From NCBI GenBank assembly GCA_002344355.1, contig DDTN01000038.1, positions 1 to 47,069 of the forward strand: a stretch of DNA of 47,069 nucleotides. The letters run 5' to 3'. A model generated the notes under the pieces. It saw only the letters and a program-made list of their open reading frames with translations, made no database searches and was not told where the DNA came from. Both the position numbers and the translations under genes were made by a program. Of the stretch, positions 32,482 to 40,850 are shown one piece after another. The stretch comes from Proteobacteria bacterium UBA2363. Lineage in GTDB: Bacteria > Pseudomonadota > Gammaproteobacteria > Xanthomonadales > UBA2363. Position 1 is the first letter of the stretch, and each line of letters opens with the position of its first letter.

Positions 32482-35112
32482 TCAGGGTGCCGCGCTGAAC
32501 TCCGCACCAGGAACGCGCGCCGCCTCGTCGGCGCGCGCTTCCAGGCGACGCGCGCCGTCGTCGTCGCCGCCGTCGCGAAGCAGCGCGGCGCGGGCGCGCA
32601 GGCTGCGGGCCAGCTCCTCGTGACGGTCCAGGCCGACGCGCGCGAAGCCGTCGATGGCCTGGTCGAGCAGCTCGGCGGCAGCGGCCGGGTTGCCGCGACC
32701 TTGCTCGATGCCGGCCAGCAGGCGGCGGCTGCGCAGGATGGTCGCGCTGTCGCCAATGCCGATCGAGTCGGCGTCGGCCAGGGCCTGGCGCAGCAGCGGC
32801 TCGGCCTGGTCGACCCGGCCGTTCTCCAGCAGGACGCGCCCGCGCAGGGCGGCGGCCGGGGCGCGCTGGCGCGGGTCCACGGCACCGGCCTCGACCAGGG
32901 TGCCATAGCGTTCGATCAGTTCCAGGGCCCGGGCGCGGTCGCCGCGGCCGGAGTGCGCGCTTGCCAGGTTGGCCATCACCGTGCCGGTCATCCTGTGCGA
33001 ATCGCCCAGGCGCGCGGAGGCCTCCGCCAGGGTCGCGGTGAGCCGGTCCACCGCCTCGTCATGGCGGCCTGCCGCGGCCAAGGCGTGGCCCAGGGCGTTG
33101 TCGACCCAGACTTGGCGGGCAGCCGCGGCCTCCGGGCGGGTGGCCAGCAGGGCGTCGGCGCGCTCGCAGTCGGCGATCGCCAGCGCGTGTTGCCCCAGAT
33201 TGGCGCGGGTCGTGCACAGGTTGACGAACAGCACCGCGGCGTCGGCGCCCAGACCGCCGCTGATCCGCGCCTCGTCCTCGATCATCGCCTCGTAGTGCGC
33301 CACCACCTCGTGGTAGCGGCCGCGCGTCAGCGCCTCGCTGGCCAGCCCGGTGCGGGCGTTCTGGCGTACCCGGGCGATTTCCGGGGTCGGCGCCTCGACG
33401 GCATCCAGGAGATCCAGCGCGCGCCGGCTGTAGCCCAGGGCCTGGTCGAGCTGCCCTGTGCGCAGCAGGTTCACGCCGATCATGTGCAGCACCGAGCCGC
33501 GCATCGCGGCGTCGCCGACCTGCGGGTGCGCTTCGAGCTCGCGCTCGAGCTGCAGCAGGGCCTCGCGGGCCTCGTCGAGGTGCCCGAGCTCCTGCAGGGC
33601 GGTGGCCAGCACCTCGCGCAGTTCCAGGCGCGACTCCGGGGCGTCGGCCAGTGCCGGGTCCAGGCGCGCCAGGGCGGCGCGGATGAAGTCGGCCAGGCTG
33701 AGCTGGACGCCGCCGGCGGACTCGGTCGGGATCAGTTCCTCGAATGCGGTCACCACGAAGTCGCGGGTCGCCTGGGCGCGCCGGGCCTGGCTGCGTGCCT
33801 GTTCGGCCTGGGTCTCGGCACGGGCCGCCTCGGCACGGGCGATGCCGGCCTGCCACAGCGCGCCGCCCAGGCCGACCAGCAGGGCCGCCAGCACCGCGCC
33901 GGCGGCAGCGACCGCCAGGGCGTTGCGGCGCAGGAAACGGCGCACCCGATAGCCCGCACTGTCGGCCTTGGCGCGGACCGGCCGGCCCGCCAGCCAGGCG
34001 CGCAGGTCCTCGGCGAAGGCGGCGGCGGTGGCGTGCCTGCGGGCCGGCTCCGGGCGCAGGGCCATGGCCAGGACCAGGTCCAGGTCGCCGCGCACCTCGC
34101 GGGACAGGCGGGCGGTGTCGGCCGCCTTTCCATACACGGTGGTCAGGGATTCGCCGCTGACCCGGCGCAGCACCTCGCTGGCCTGTGCGGCGGGCGCACC
34201 GCTGCCGACCTCGGCGGCCAGCGCCGCCAGGTCGCGCGACTGCCGGCGATGCGGCAATTGCCCGGTGAGCAGCTCGAACAGCAGCACCGCCAGTCCGTAG
34301 ACGTCGGCGGCGGTTCCGACCGGCCGGCCGAGGACCAGCTCGGGCGCCGCGTAGGCGGGCGAGAGCACGTGCATGCCGGTGCCGGTCAGGGTCTGGCCGG
34401 CGGTGGGTTCCAGCAGCTTGGCGATGCCGAAGTCGAGCAGGCGCGGCTGGCCCGTCGTGTCGACCAGCACGTTGGACGGCTTGAGGTCGCGGTGCACCAC
34501 CAGGTGGGCATGGGCGTAGGCGACCGCATCGGCGATGCGCGCCACCAGCGCGACCCGCTGGCGCACGTCCAGGCCCCGGCGGGCGGCATGCTCGCGCAAT
34601 GGCAGGCCGTCGACCTGGTCCATGGCGTACCAGGGCCGGCCATCGGCCGTGGTGCCGGCGTCCAGCAGGCGCACGATGCCGGGATGGTCGAGCCGCGCCA
34701 GGATGTCGCGCTCCTGCCGGAAGCGGCGCAGCAGCGCCTCGGTGTCCAGGCCGCGCTTGAGCAGCTTGACGGCGACCTCGCGCTGGAAGGCGCCGTCGTC
34801 GCGACGGGCGCGCCAGACCTCGCCCATGCCGCCCTCGCCGACCGCCGCGACCAGACGCCAGGGTCCCACGGCGTCGCCGGGCGTCAGCGCCGGCCGGGTG
34901 TCGCCGGACGCCACCTCGGGCACCGCCTCGGCGACGGCGCGGTCGAGCGGTCCGTCGTCGCCCTGGTCGGCCGCCAGCAGGCGCCGTACCCGGCCCGCCA
35001 GTGCCGGGTCGGCGTCGTGCAGGGACTTCAGGCGCTGCTCGCGCTGCGCAGGCGACAGTTCGACCAGGGTGTCGAACCAGCGCGCCATCGCCTGCCAGTC
35101 CTGCTCCGCCAT
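32482..35112 (-). CDS. Membrane-spanning Ser/Thr protein kinase with TPR-rich C-terminus
   Basis: 876-residue Hanks-type kinase. After an N-terminal helical segment (1-75), the kinase domain (about 84-375) has the glycine loop VGEGGMGEVW, Lys116 in VAVKLLK, catalytic HRDLKPSN with Asp209 and DFG with Asp227, so it should be active. A single membrane helix spans about 398-420. It is followed by a coiled-coil-like Ala/Glu/Arg stretch and then by TPR-like units to the C-terminus, for example EVLATALQELGHLDEAREALLQLE and GRVLLENGRVDQAEPLLRQAL. The kinase part faces the cytoplasm and the TPR part the periplasm. This architecture is common in Xanthomonadales. Its ligand and targets are unknown; the next gene in divergent orientation is a small uncharacterised one. 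Confidence 0.88.
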   Translation of the reverse strand: MAEQDWQAMARWFDTLVELSPAQREQRLKSLHDADPALAGRVRRLLAADQGDDGPLDRAVAEAVPEVASGDTRPALTPGDAVGPWRLVAAVGEGGMGEVWRARRDDGAFQREVAVKLLKRGLDTEALLRRFRQERDILARLDHPGIVRLLDAGTTADGRPWYAMDQVDGLPLREHAARRGLDVRQRVALVARIADAVAYAHAHLVVHRDLKPSNVLVDTTGQPRLLDFGIAKLLEPTAGQTLTGTGMHVLSPAYAAPELVLGRPVGTAADVYGLAVLLFELLTGQLPHRRQSRDLAALAAEVGSGAPAAQASEVLRRVSGESLTTVYGKAADTARLSREVRGDLDLVLAMALRPEPARRHATAAAFAEDLRAWLAGRPVRAKADSAGYRVRRFLRRNALAVAAAGAVLAALLVGLGGALWQAGIARAEAARAETQAEQARSQARRAQATRDFVVTAFEELIPTESAGGVQLSLADFIRAALARLDPALADAPESRLELREVLATALQELGHLDEAREALLQLERELEAHPQVGDAAMRGSVLHMIGVNLLRTGQLDQALGYSRRALDLLDAVEAPTPEIARVRQNARTGLASEALTRGRYHEVVAHYEAMIEDEARISGGLGADAAVLFVNLCTTRANLGQHALAIADCERADALLATRPEAAAARQVWVDNALGHALAAAGRHDEAVDRLTATLAEASARLGDSHRMTGTVMANLASAHSGRGDRARALELIERYGTLVEAGAVDPRQRAPAAALRGRVLLENGRVDQAEPLLRQALADADSIGIGDSATILRSRRLLAGIEQGRGNPAAAAELLDQAIDGFARVGLDRHEELARSLRARAALLRDGGDDDGARRLEARADEAARVPGAEFSAAP

Positions 35113-35338
35113 GCCCGTGCTCCCGACTGCGCCACACAGCGCCGCTGGGAGTGTGCCATCGGCAGGGGTCCGGTGCCGCCAGGCAATGGCCCGGTGTCGC
35201 CTGTGAGGCCTGGCGTGGCGAGGAGGCCGGCCAGCGCCTCGGGCCCGGAGTGCGGCTATGCTGCCCGCCCCCTTGACGGCTCCGGCCCTCGTCCGACCGC
35301 CGTGCCCGCGATCGCACCGACCCCCCGGGGAGAACCTC

Positions 35339-35800
35339 TTGACCGATCCGATCCGACACAACGCCGAACTCGCGGTGCAGCGCCTGCAGGGCCGGGTGCC
35401 CGGCGTCTGGGACTTCACGCCCGACAGCCTGGCGGTGGTCGACCGGTTCCTCGCGGCGGCGGCGCCGCAGATCGCGCAACTGAGCGCAGGCGACGCCAGG
35501 GCGCTCGCCAGCATCATCGGCTGCTACGTGCTGGAGGTCGGTCTGCGCGAGCACGGCGGGGAGTACCAGCGGTTCGCGGGCCGGGAAGAGTCCGTCCTGG
35601 TCGTGGACAGGGGGACCCATCAGGTGGCCCTGATCCCGTTCGACACGGTGCGCGCGCGGCTGGCCGGCAGCCAGGGTGCGGCGGTCTCGGTGCTCTACCG
35701 CGGCTTTTCCGACAACGTCCGGTCGGCCGCGCCGGGCACCCGGGTGCTCCATGGGCTGGATCCGGCGCCCGCGCCCCCGGTGGGCCACGCTGCCCGCTGA
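35339..35800 (+). CDS. Uncharacterised small soluble protein
   Basis: 153 residues from a TTG preceded by GGGGAGAA; an in-frame ATG at 35258 would add 27 Pro/Arg-rich residues that look untranslated. There is no signal peptide or membrane segment. The sequence is a mixed alpha/beta pattern (LAVVDRFLAAAAPQIAQL, SIIGCYVLEVGLREHGG, VLVVDRGTHQVALIPFDTVRARLAG) with a Pro/Ala-rich C-terminus. No family was recognised. It is divergent from the kinase and convergent with norB. A -10-like TATGCT lies at 35257-35262, about 80 bp upstream. Start and function are uncertain, although coding potential appears real from the codon bias and the ribosome binding site. Confidence 0.6.
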   Translation: MTDPIRHNAELAVQRLQGRVPGVWDFTPDSLAVVDRFLAAAAPQIAQLSAGDARALASIIGCYVLEVGLREHGGEYQRFAGREESVLVVDRGTHQVALIPFDTVRARLAGSQGAAVSVLYRGFSDNVRSAAPGTRVLHGLDPAPAPPVGHAAR

Positions 35801-35857
35801 GCGGCTGGCGCCCGCCCCGTCCCTGGCCCGGGCACGGCAGGCGGTCCTGGAAACGCA

Positions 35858-35881
35858 GGGGGGCGGCCGAAGCCGCCCCCC
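35858..35881 (-). terminator. norB terminator with UUCG tetraloop
   Basis: A perfect 10-bp GC stem closes a 4-nt loop, 22 bp past the norB stop codon. In norB mRNA the loop is C(UUCG)G, one of the most stable RNA tetraloops. TGCGTTTCC follows. It may serve the convergent gene at 35339-35800 as well. Confidence 0.7.
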
Positions 35882-35903
35882 CGGTGCCCGCACCTGATGA
35901 TGA

Positions 35904-38180
35904 TCAGCGGGTTTCGGCGGGCAGCGCCGCCGCCGGGGCCTCGGCCGCCCTTGCCCGGCCGGGCAGCCACAGCCGCGCCACGAACACCGCCAGCGCCAGG
36001 GCGCCGATGCTGAAGATCACGTCGCCCGGCACCCGCATCCATACCAGCAGCTGGATGATCGGCTGCTGCATCAGGTCGGCCGAACGCGCATACCAGTAGC
36101 CGTGCTCGAGCGCGGCGCCGAGCTGGATGATGCCCATCGGCAGCAGGGTCAGCAGGGCCATCAGCGACAGGCCGATGTTCAGCGCCCAGAACGAGGTGCG
36201 CAGCAGGCCCTCGTTCCACACCGCGTGCGGCTTCATGCCGCGCAGGCAGAACAGCATCAGGCCGATGCCGAGCATGCCGTAGACGCCGAACAGGGCGGTA
36301 TGGCCGTGCAGCGGGGTCAGGTTGAGGCCCTGCATGTAGTACAGCGGCAGCGGCGGGTTGATCAGGAAGCCGAACAGGCCGGCGCCGACCAGGTTCCAGA
36401 AGGCGACCGCCACGAAGAACAGGATCGGCCACTTGTAGCGGGCCATCCAGGGCGTCGCCCGGCGCAGCGACCACTGGTGGTAGGCCTCGAAGCCGATCAG
36501 CGCCAGCGGCACCACCTCGAGCGCCGAGAAGCTGGCGCCCAGGGCGATCACCGCGGTCGGCGTGCCGGTGAAGTACAGGTGGTGCAGGGTGCCCAGCACG
36601 CCACCGGCCATGAACACGATGGTGGCGAACAGCACCGCCACGGTCGCCAGGCCGGCGCGGATCAGCCCCAGCCTGGCGAACAGGAAGGCGATCACCGCGG
36701 TGGCGAAGACCTCGAAGAAGCCCTCCACCCACAGGTGCACCACCCACCAGCGCCAGTACTCGACCAGGGACAGGTGGGTGTGTTCGCCCCACATCAGGCC
36801 GGCGCCGTAGAACAGGCCGATCGCCACCGTGGACAGGAACAGCAGGGCGGTGATCGAGCGCATCTCGCCGCCCTTGCGGATCGCCGGCACCAGGCAGCGG
36901 CCGACCAGGACCAGCCAGATGCCCAGCCCGGCGAACAGGAACCACTGCCAGAAGCGGCCGAGGTCGACGTACTCCCAGCCCTGGTGGCCGAACCAGAAGT
37001 TGTGCTGCAGCCCGAGCTTCTGCATGACCGCGAACCACTGGCCGGCGAAGGCGCCGACCACGATCACCAGCAGGCACACCCACAGCAGGTTGACGCCAAG
37101 GCGCTGGAAGCGCGGCTCGTGCCCGGAGATCGCCGGGCCGATGTACAGGCCCATGCCCAGCCAGGCGGTGGCGATCCACAGCACGGCCAGCTGGGTGTGC
37201 CAGGTGCGGGTCAGCGAGTACGGCAGGTACTCGGACAGGGCGATGCCGTAGAAGTCGTGGCCCTCGACCTGGTAGTGGGCGGTCAGGGCGCCGAGCAGGA
37301 TCTGGGTGAGGAACAGGGCGATCACCACCCAGAAGTACTTGGCGGTGGCGCGCATCGAGGGGGTCACCTTGATGCTGGCCAGCGGGTCGGTGGCCGGCAC
37401 CGGGTGGCCGAGGTCCTCGCGCTGGGTGGCGTAGTACCAGCCCAGCAGGGCGATGCCGGCGATCAGGAACAGCACGCTGAACACCGTCCACATCAGCAGG
37501 TGCGGCGGCGGCTCGTTGCCGACCACCGGGTCGTACGGCCAGTTCGCCGTGTAGGTGATCTCCTGGCCCGGCCGCGGCGTCACCGCCGACCAGGCGCTCC
37601 ACCAGACGAAGGCGGCGAGCTGCTCGCGGTGCCCGGGGTCGGCCACGGTGCCGTTCTTCATCGCATAGGCGCGGCGCAGGTCGACCATGGCCGGTTCGTC
37701 GCCGAACAGGTCGGTGTAGTGGCGGCGCACCTGCGCCATGGCCTCGGCGCGCTCGGCCGGGATCACCAGGGTGTCGGTGGCGGCATCGTAGCCGTTCACC
37801 CGCATGCGCGACTGCAGGCGGGCGCGCAGGCTGGCCTGGACCTCGGTATCCAGCGCGTCGTAGCCCTCGGCGCCGCGCTCGCGGGCCATCAGATCGAGCC
37901 AGGCACGGGCCTCGCGCTGCAGCCAGTCGGCGGTCCAGTCGGGCGCCACGTAGCTGCCGTGGCCCCAGATCGAGCCGAGCTGGTGGCCGCCGATCGACTG
38001 CCAGACCTGGCGACCGGTCTGGATGTCGTCGCGGGTGAGGACGATATCGCCCTGGTCGGTGACGACCTGGGCGGGCAGGGGCGGCATCTGCCGATGGATC
38101 TCGGTGCCGACCCAGAGCAGGACGGCGAACGAGGCGGCCAGCAGCGCAGCCAGGCCGGCCCATAGCTTGCGGGTGGTCAT
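35904..38180 (-). CDS. norB: Quinol-dependent nitric oxide reductase (qNOR)
   Basis: 758-residue single-subunit NO reductase (NorB/NorZ) that reduces NO to N2O with quinol. The long N-terminal periplasmic extension (TDQGDIVLTRDDIQTGRQVWQSIGG, GSYVAPDWTADWL) fused to the twelve-helix core separates it from cytochrome c-dependent NorBC, and no norC is present. Core ligands are visible: WHTQLAVLW (haem b), HLWVEGFFEVF (FeB His and the functional Glu), TLHHLYFTG (two further FeB histidines) and HGHTALFGVYGMLGIG (haem b3 and b). GGAG precedes the ATG. The promoter carries an Fnr-type box, fnr lies directly upstream on the same strand, and a UUCG hairpin ends the unit. It removes NO made by NirS. 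Confidence 0.96.
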   Translation of the reverse strand: MTTRKLWAGLAALLAASFAVLLWVGTEIHRQMPPLPAQVVTDQGDIVLTRDDIQTGRQVWQSIGGHQLGSIWGHGSYVAPDWTADWLQREARAWLDLMARERGAEGYDALDTEVQASLRARLQSRMRVNGYDAATDTLVIPAERAEAMAQVRRHYTDLFGDEPAMVDLRRAYAMKNGTVADPGHREQLAAFVWWSAWSAVTPRPGQEITYTANWPYDPVVGNEPPPHLLMWTVFSVLFLIAGIALLGWYYATQREDLGHPVPATDPLASIKVTPSMRATAKYFWVVIALFLTQILLGALTAHYQVEGHDFYGIALSEYLPYSLTRTWHTQLAVLWIATAWLGMGLYIGPAISGHEPRFQRLGVNLLWVCLLVIVVGAFAGQWFAVMQKLGLQHNFWFGHQGWEYVDLGRFWQWFLFAGLGIWLVLVGRCLVPAIRKGGEMRSITALLFLSTVAIGLFYGAGLMWGEHTHLSLVEYWRWWVVHLWVEGFFEVFATAVIAFLFARLGLIRAGLATVAVLFATIVFMAGGVLGTLHHLYFTGTPTAVIALGASFSALEVVPLALIGFEAYHQWSLRRATPWMARYKWPILFFVAVAFWNLVGAGLFGFLINPPLPLYYMQGLNLTPLHGHTALFGVYGMLGIGLMLFCLRGMKPHAVWNEGLLRTSFWALNIGLSLMALLTLLPMGIIQLGAALEHGYWYARSADLMQQPIIQLLVWMRVPGDVIFSIGALALAVFVARLWLPGRARAAEAPAAALPAETR

Positions 38181-38209
38181 GACGCGGATCTCCGGATGGG
38201 AACGGCGCC

Positions 38210-38251
38210 ATGCTGTGCCGGACCCGGCCGGGCGGCACTGATCCAGGTCAG
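38210..38251 (-). promoter_or_regulatory. Fnr/Dnr-type promoter of norB
   Basis: CTGACCTGGATCAG (38238-38251, norB direction) is followed by CAGCAT (38210-38215), centred exactly 32 bp away. The start point would be near 38203, with a 22-nt leader containing GGAG. The site lies in the 147-bp gap between fnr and norB. Confidence 0.7.
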
Positions 38252-38327
38252 CCCGCCGGGAGATCCGGGATCGGCCGGGGCGGCCGGAACCCTGCGCGGC
38301 CCCTGCCGCGCAGCCGCGCGACCCGCC

Positions 38328-39065
38328 TCAGTCGCGCAGCACGGTGCGGGCGAGCGCCCGGAGGCGGTCCTCGTCGAGGATCTCGACGTCGCGCCCGTGC
38401 ACCGCCAGGATGCCGTCGTCCTGCAACCGCCTCAGCACGCGGCTGACCGTCTCGGAGGCCAGGCGCAGGTAGTTGCCGATGTCGGCCCGCGCCATCGCCA
38501 GGGTGAACCGGCGCGGCGAGAAGCCGCGCTCGCCCCAGCGCCGGGACAGGCTGACCAGGAAGGCGGCCAGGCGCTCGTCGGCGCTGTGGTCGCCGGCCAT
38601 CAGGGCGGCCTTGCCGATGTCCTGGCTGAGCAGGCGGAACAGCTGCCCCTGCAGGCCGGGCATGCGCTGCGCCAGGGTCGCCATCATCGGGAACGAGAAC
38701 CGGCACAGCATCACCGTGTCCAGGGCCACCGCGTTGCAGGGGTAGCGTTCGGCGTGGATGGCGCCCAGGCCGATCACCTCGCCGGGCAGGAAGAAGCCGT
38801 GCACCTGCTCGCGGCCGTCGGCGTCGACCACGCTGGTCTTGACGGTGCCGGCGCGGACCGCGGCGATGGCGTTGAACGGGTCGCCCTCGGCGAAGATGCG
38901 CTCGCCGGGCCGGAACGGGCCGATGTGCTCGACCAGGCAATGCAGCTCGGCCAGGGCCGACTTGTCGTAGCCCTGCGAGAGGCAGGCGCTGGAGAACGCG
39001 CAGGTGCTGCAGAAGCGCAGGGCGTCGCCGTCGTCGGCGATGGCGCCGGACGCAGGTGTCCTCAC
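38328..39065 (-). CDS. fnr: Fnr/Anr-type oxygen-sensing transcription regulator
   Basis: CRP/Fnr-family regulator, 245 residues from a GTG at 39065. With this start the four cysteines expected to hold the [4Fe-4S] cluster are Cys19, Cys22, Cys28 (CSTCAFSSAC) and Cys121 (VMLCRF), each one less than in E. coli Fnr (20, 23, 29, 122), which supports the start; an in-frame ATG at 39167 would add 34 Arg-rich residues. An effector beta-roll, a long dimer helix and a helix-turn-helix follow, with ADIGNYLRLASETVSRVL. The Glu-x-x-Ser-Arg of the recognition helix is retained. It should activate transcription without oxygen. It is the probable reader of the six boxes nearby. No box was found in front of its own start. 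Confidence 0.88.
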   Translation of the reverse strand: MRTPASGAIADDGDALRFCSTCAFSSACLSQGYDKSALAELHCLVEHIGPFRPGERIFAEGDPFNAIAAVRAGTVKTSVVDADGREQVHGFFLPGEVIGLGAIHAERYPCNAVALDTVMLCRFSFPMMATLAQRMPGLQGQLFRLLSQDIGKAALMAGDHSADERLAAFLVSLSRRWGERGFSPRRFTLAMARADIGNYLRLASETVSRVLRRLQDDGILAVHGRDVEILDEDRLRALARTVLRD

Positions 39066-39259
39066 GGCCGCGCCTGGCCGCCGCCGGCGGGCGGCAACGG
39101 AGTCGGGTGGAATGGTCTGTGCATCGCCAGGACGGCCGCGCCTTCGTTGCTGACAGGGTCGGATCATACGCAGGCCGGGGCGGCCCTGGCGAACCGGCGC
39201 CCGCCCAGGCCATGCTACCGTCGCGCCGCCCGCCGCGAGCGCCTGTGGATGCCGTGCCC

Positions 39260-39943
39260 GTGACCGTGATCGAAGCCCACTCCCTGCACCTGCGCTATCC
39301 GGGCGGGCGCGACGCCCTGAGCGACCTGGATTTCGCCGTCGAGGCCGGCGAGATGGTGTTCGTCACCGGCCGCTCCGGGGCCGGCAAGAGCACGCTGGTG
39401 CGCCTGCTCGCCTGCCTGATGCTGCCCAGCCGCGGCAGCCTGCGCGTGCTCGACTGCGAGCCGGCGCGCCTGCGCCGGCGGCAACGGCCGGCGCTGCGCA
39501 GGCGCATCGGCGTGGTGTTCCAGGACCACCGCCTGCTGCCGGCGCTGAGCGTCGCCGAGAACGTCGCCCTGCCGCTGCGCATCGCCGGCGCCGGCGATGG
39601 CGAGGTCGACAAGCGGGTACGCGCCGCCCTCGACCTGGTCGGCCTGGGTGCGCGCGCCCGCAGCGCGCCGGACGCCCTGTCCGGCGGCGAGCAGCAGCGC
39701 GTCGGCATCGCCCGGGCGATCGTCCACCGCCCCGCCCTGGTGCTGGCCGACGAGCCCACCGGCAACCTCGACCCGCAGCTCTCGGCCGAGATCATGGCGC
39801 TGTTCGAGCGGCTCGGCAGCCACGGCACCACCGTGCTGGTGGCCAGCCACGACCTGCACCTGATCCGGCAGTTGCGCAAGCGCGTGCTGGTGCTCGACCA
39901 GGGCCGCCTGGTCGACGACTTCCGGCCGACACCGGGAGGCTGA
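39260..39943 (+). CDS. ftsE: Cell division ATP-binding protein FtsE
   Basis: ABC-type ATPase that with FtsX controls peptidoglycan hydrolases (EnvC/amidases) at the septum. 227 residues: P-loop GRSGAGKST near 40, Q-loop VVFQDHRLLP, signature LSGGEQQRVGIARA, Walker B LVLADEPTGNLD and H-loop ASHDLHL. Three in-frame GTGs (39254, 39260, 39266) are possible starts; the middle one best fits the family N-terminus. GTG of ftsX follows 1 bp after the stop codon. It is divergent from fnr. A possible -10 TACCGT lies near 39215. Confidence 0.93.
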   Translation: MTVIEAHSLHLRYPGGRDALSDLDFAVEAGEMVFVTGRSGAGKSTLVRLLACLMLPSRGSLRVLDCEPARLRRRQRPALRRRIGVVFQDHRLLPALSVAENVALPLRIAGAGDGEVDKRVRAALDLVGLGARARSAPDALSGGEQQRVGIARAIVHRPALVLADEPTGNLDPQLSAEIMALFERLGSHGTTVLVASHDLHLIRQLRKRVLVLDQGRLVDDFRPTPGG

Positions 39944-39944
39944 G

Positions 39945-40850
39945 GTGGCCCGCCTGCGTCGCCTGCACCAGAAGCATCGCCAGGCGCGTCGCGCCGCCTG
40001 GGCGCAGCTGCGCGCGCGGCCGATGGCCCATGGCTTCGCCCTGGCCCTGCTGGCGCTGGCCCTGCTCGCACTGCTGCTGCTGCGCTCCGGACTCGACCAG
40101 TTCCGCCACCTGGGCGAGCCGCTGGCCGGAACCCGTACACTCAACCTGTTCCTGGCGCCGGCCGTCGATGCCGCCGCCGCCACCGCACTGGCTCGCGAGC
40201 TGGCCGCCGATGGCCGCGTCGCCGCGGTCGACGCGATCAGTCCGGCGCAGGGCCTGGCCGAGCTCGGCCACGTCGCCGGCAGCGCCGAGGTGCTGGCCGC
40301 CCTCCCCGACAATCCGCTGCCCTGGCTGCTGGCCGTCGAGCCGGTCGACCGTGCCGCCGGCGCGGCGCTGGCTGCCGACTGGCGGAGCCGCGCCGAGGTC
40401 GAGCTGCTTGCCGACGAGCACGACTGGCAGCAGCGCGCCGACGCGGTGCTGCGTGCCGCCCGCGCGGCGATGCTGGCGCTGGCCCTGCTGGTGGCGCTGG
40501 CGGTCCTGCTGCTGGCCGCCGGCACGGTCCGGACGCTGCGCCTGGAGGGCGCTGCGGAGCGCGCCCTGCAGCGGGTGTTCGGCGCCAGCGAGGCCGACCT
40601 GCGGCGGCCCTATCTCTACCTCGGGTTGGCCTATGGCCTGCTGGCCGGCCTGCTGGCGGTGGCTCTGGCCCTGGCCCTGCAACTGTGGCTGCAGCCGGCG
40701 CTGGCCGCCCTGTACCAGGCGCTGGGACTGGCACCGGCGACCCGTTTCGACCCCTGGCTGCTGGCCACGCCCTTGCTGGCGGCGCTGCTCGGCGCCGCCG
40801 GCGCCCGGCTCGCCTGCCTGTTCGAGCCGGACCTGGAAGCCGGCGCGTGA
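39945..40850 (+). CDS. ftsX: Cell division protein FtsX
   Basis: Inner-membrane partner of FtsE, 301 residues from a GTG. A basic cytoplasmic N-terminus leads to helix 1 (ALALLALALLALLLLRSGLDQF). A periplasmic domain (about 55-165) contains EPLAGTRTLNLFLAP and the segment that would contact EnvC. Three C-terminal helices follow (about 170-195, 220-245 and 268-285). Length and topology match FtsX. It starts 1 bp after ftsE and overlaps ung by 4 bp (GTGA), so the three genes are co-translated. Confidence 0.9.
   Translation: MARLRRLHQKHRQARRAAWAQLRARPMAHGFALALLALALLALLLLRSGLDQFRHLGEPLAGTRTLNLFLAPAVDAAAATALARELAADGRVAAVDAISPAQGLAELGHVAGSAEVLAALPDNPLPWLLAVEPVDRAAGAALAADWRSRAEVELLADEHDWQQRADAVLRAARAAMLALALLVALAVLLLAAGTVRTLRLEGAAERALQRVFGASEADLRRPYLYLGLAYGLLAGLLAVALALALQLWLQPALAALYQALGLAPATRFDPWLLATPLLAALLGAAGARLACLFEPDLEAGA

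Noticed and set aside
38328..39167. Fnr start at the upstream ATG (39167)
   Set aside because: The extra 34 residues are Arg-rich and unlike any Fnr N-terminus, while the GTG at 39065 puts all four cluster cysteines one residue from their E. coli positions.
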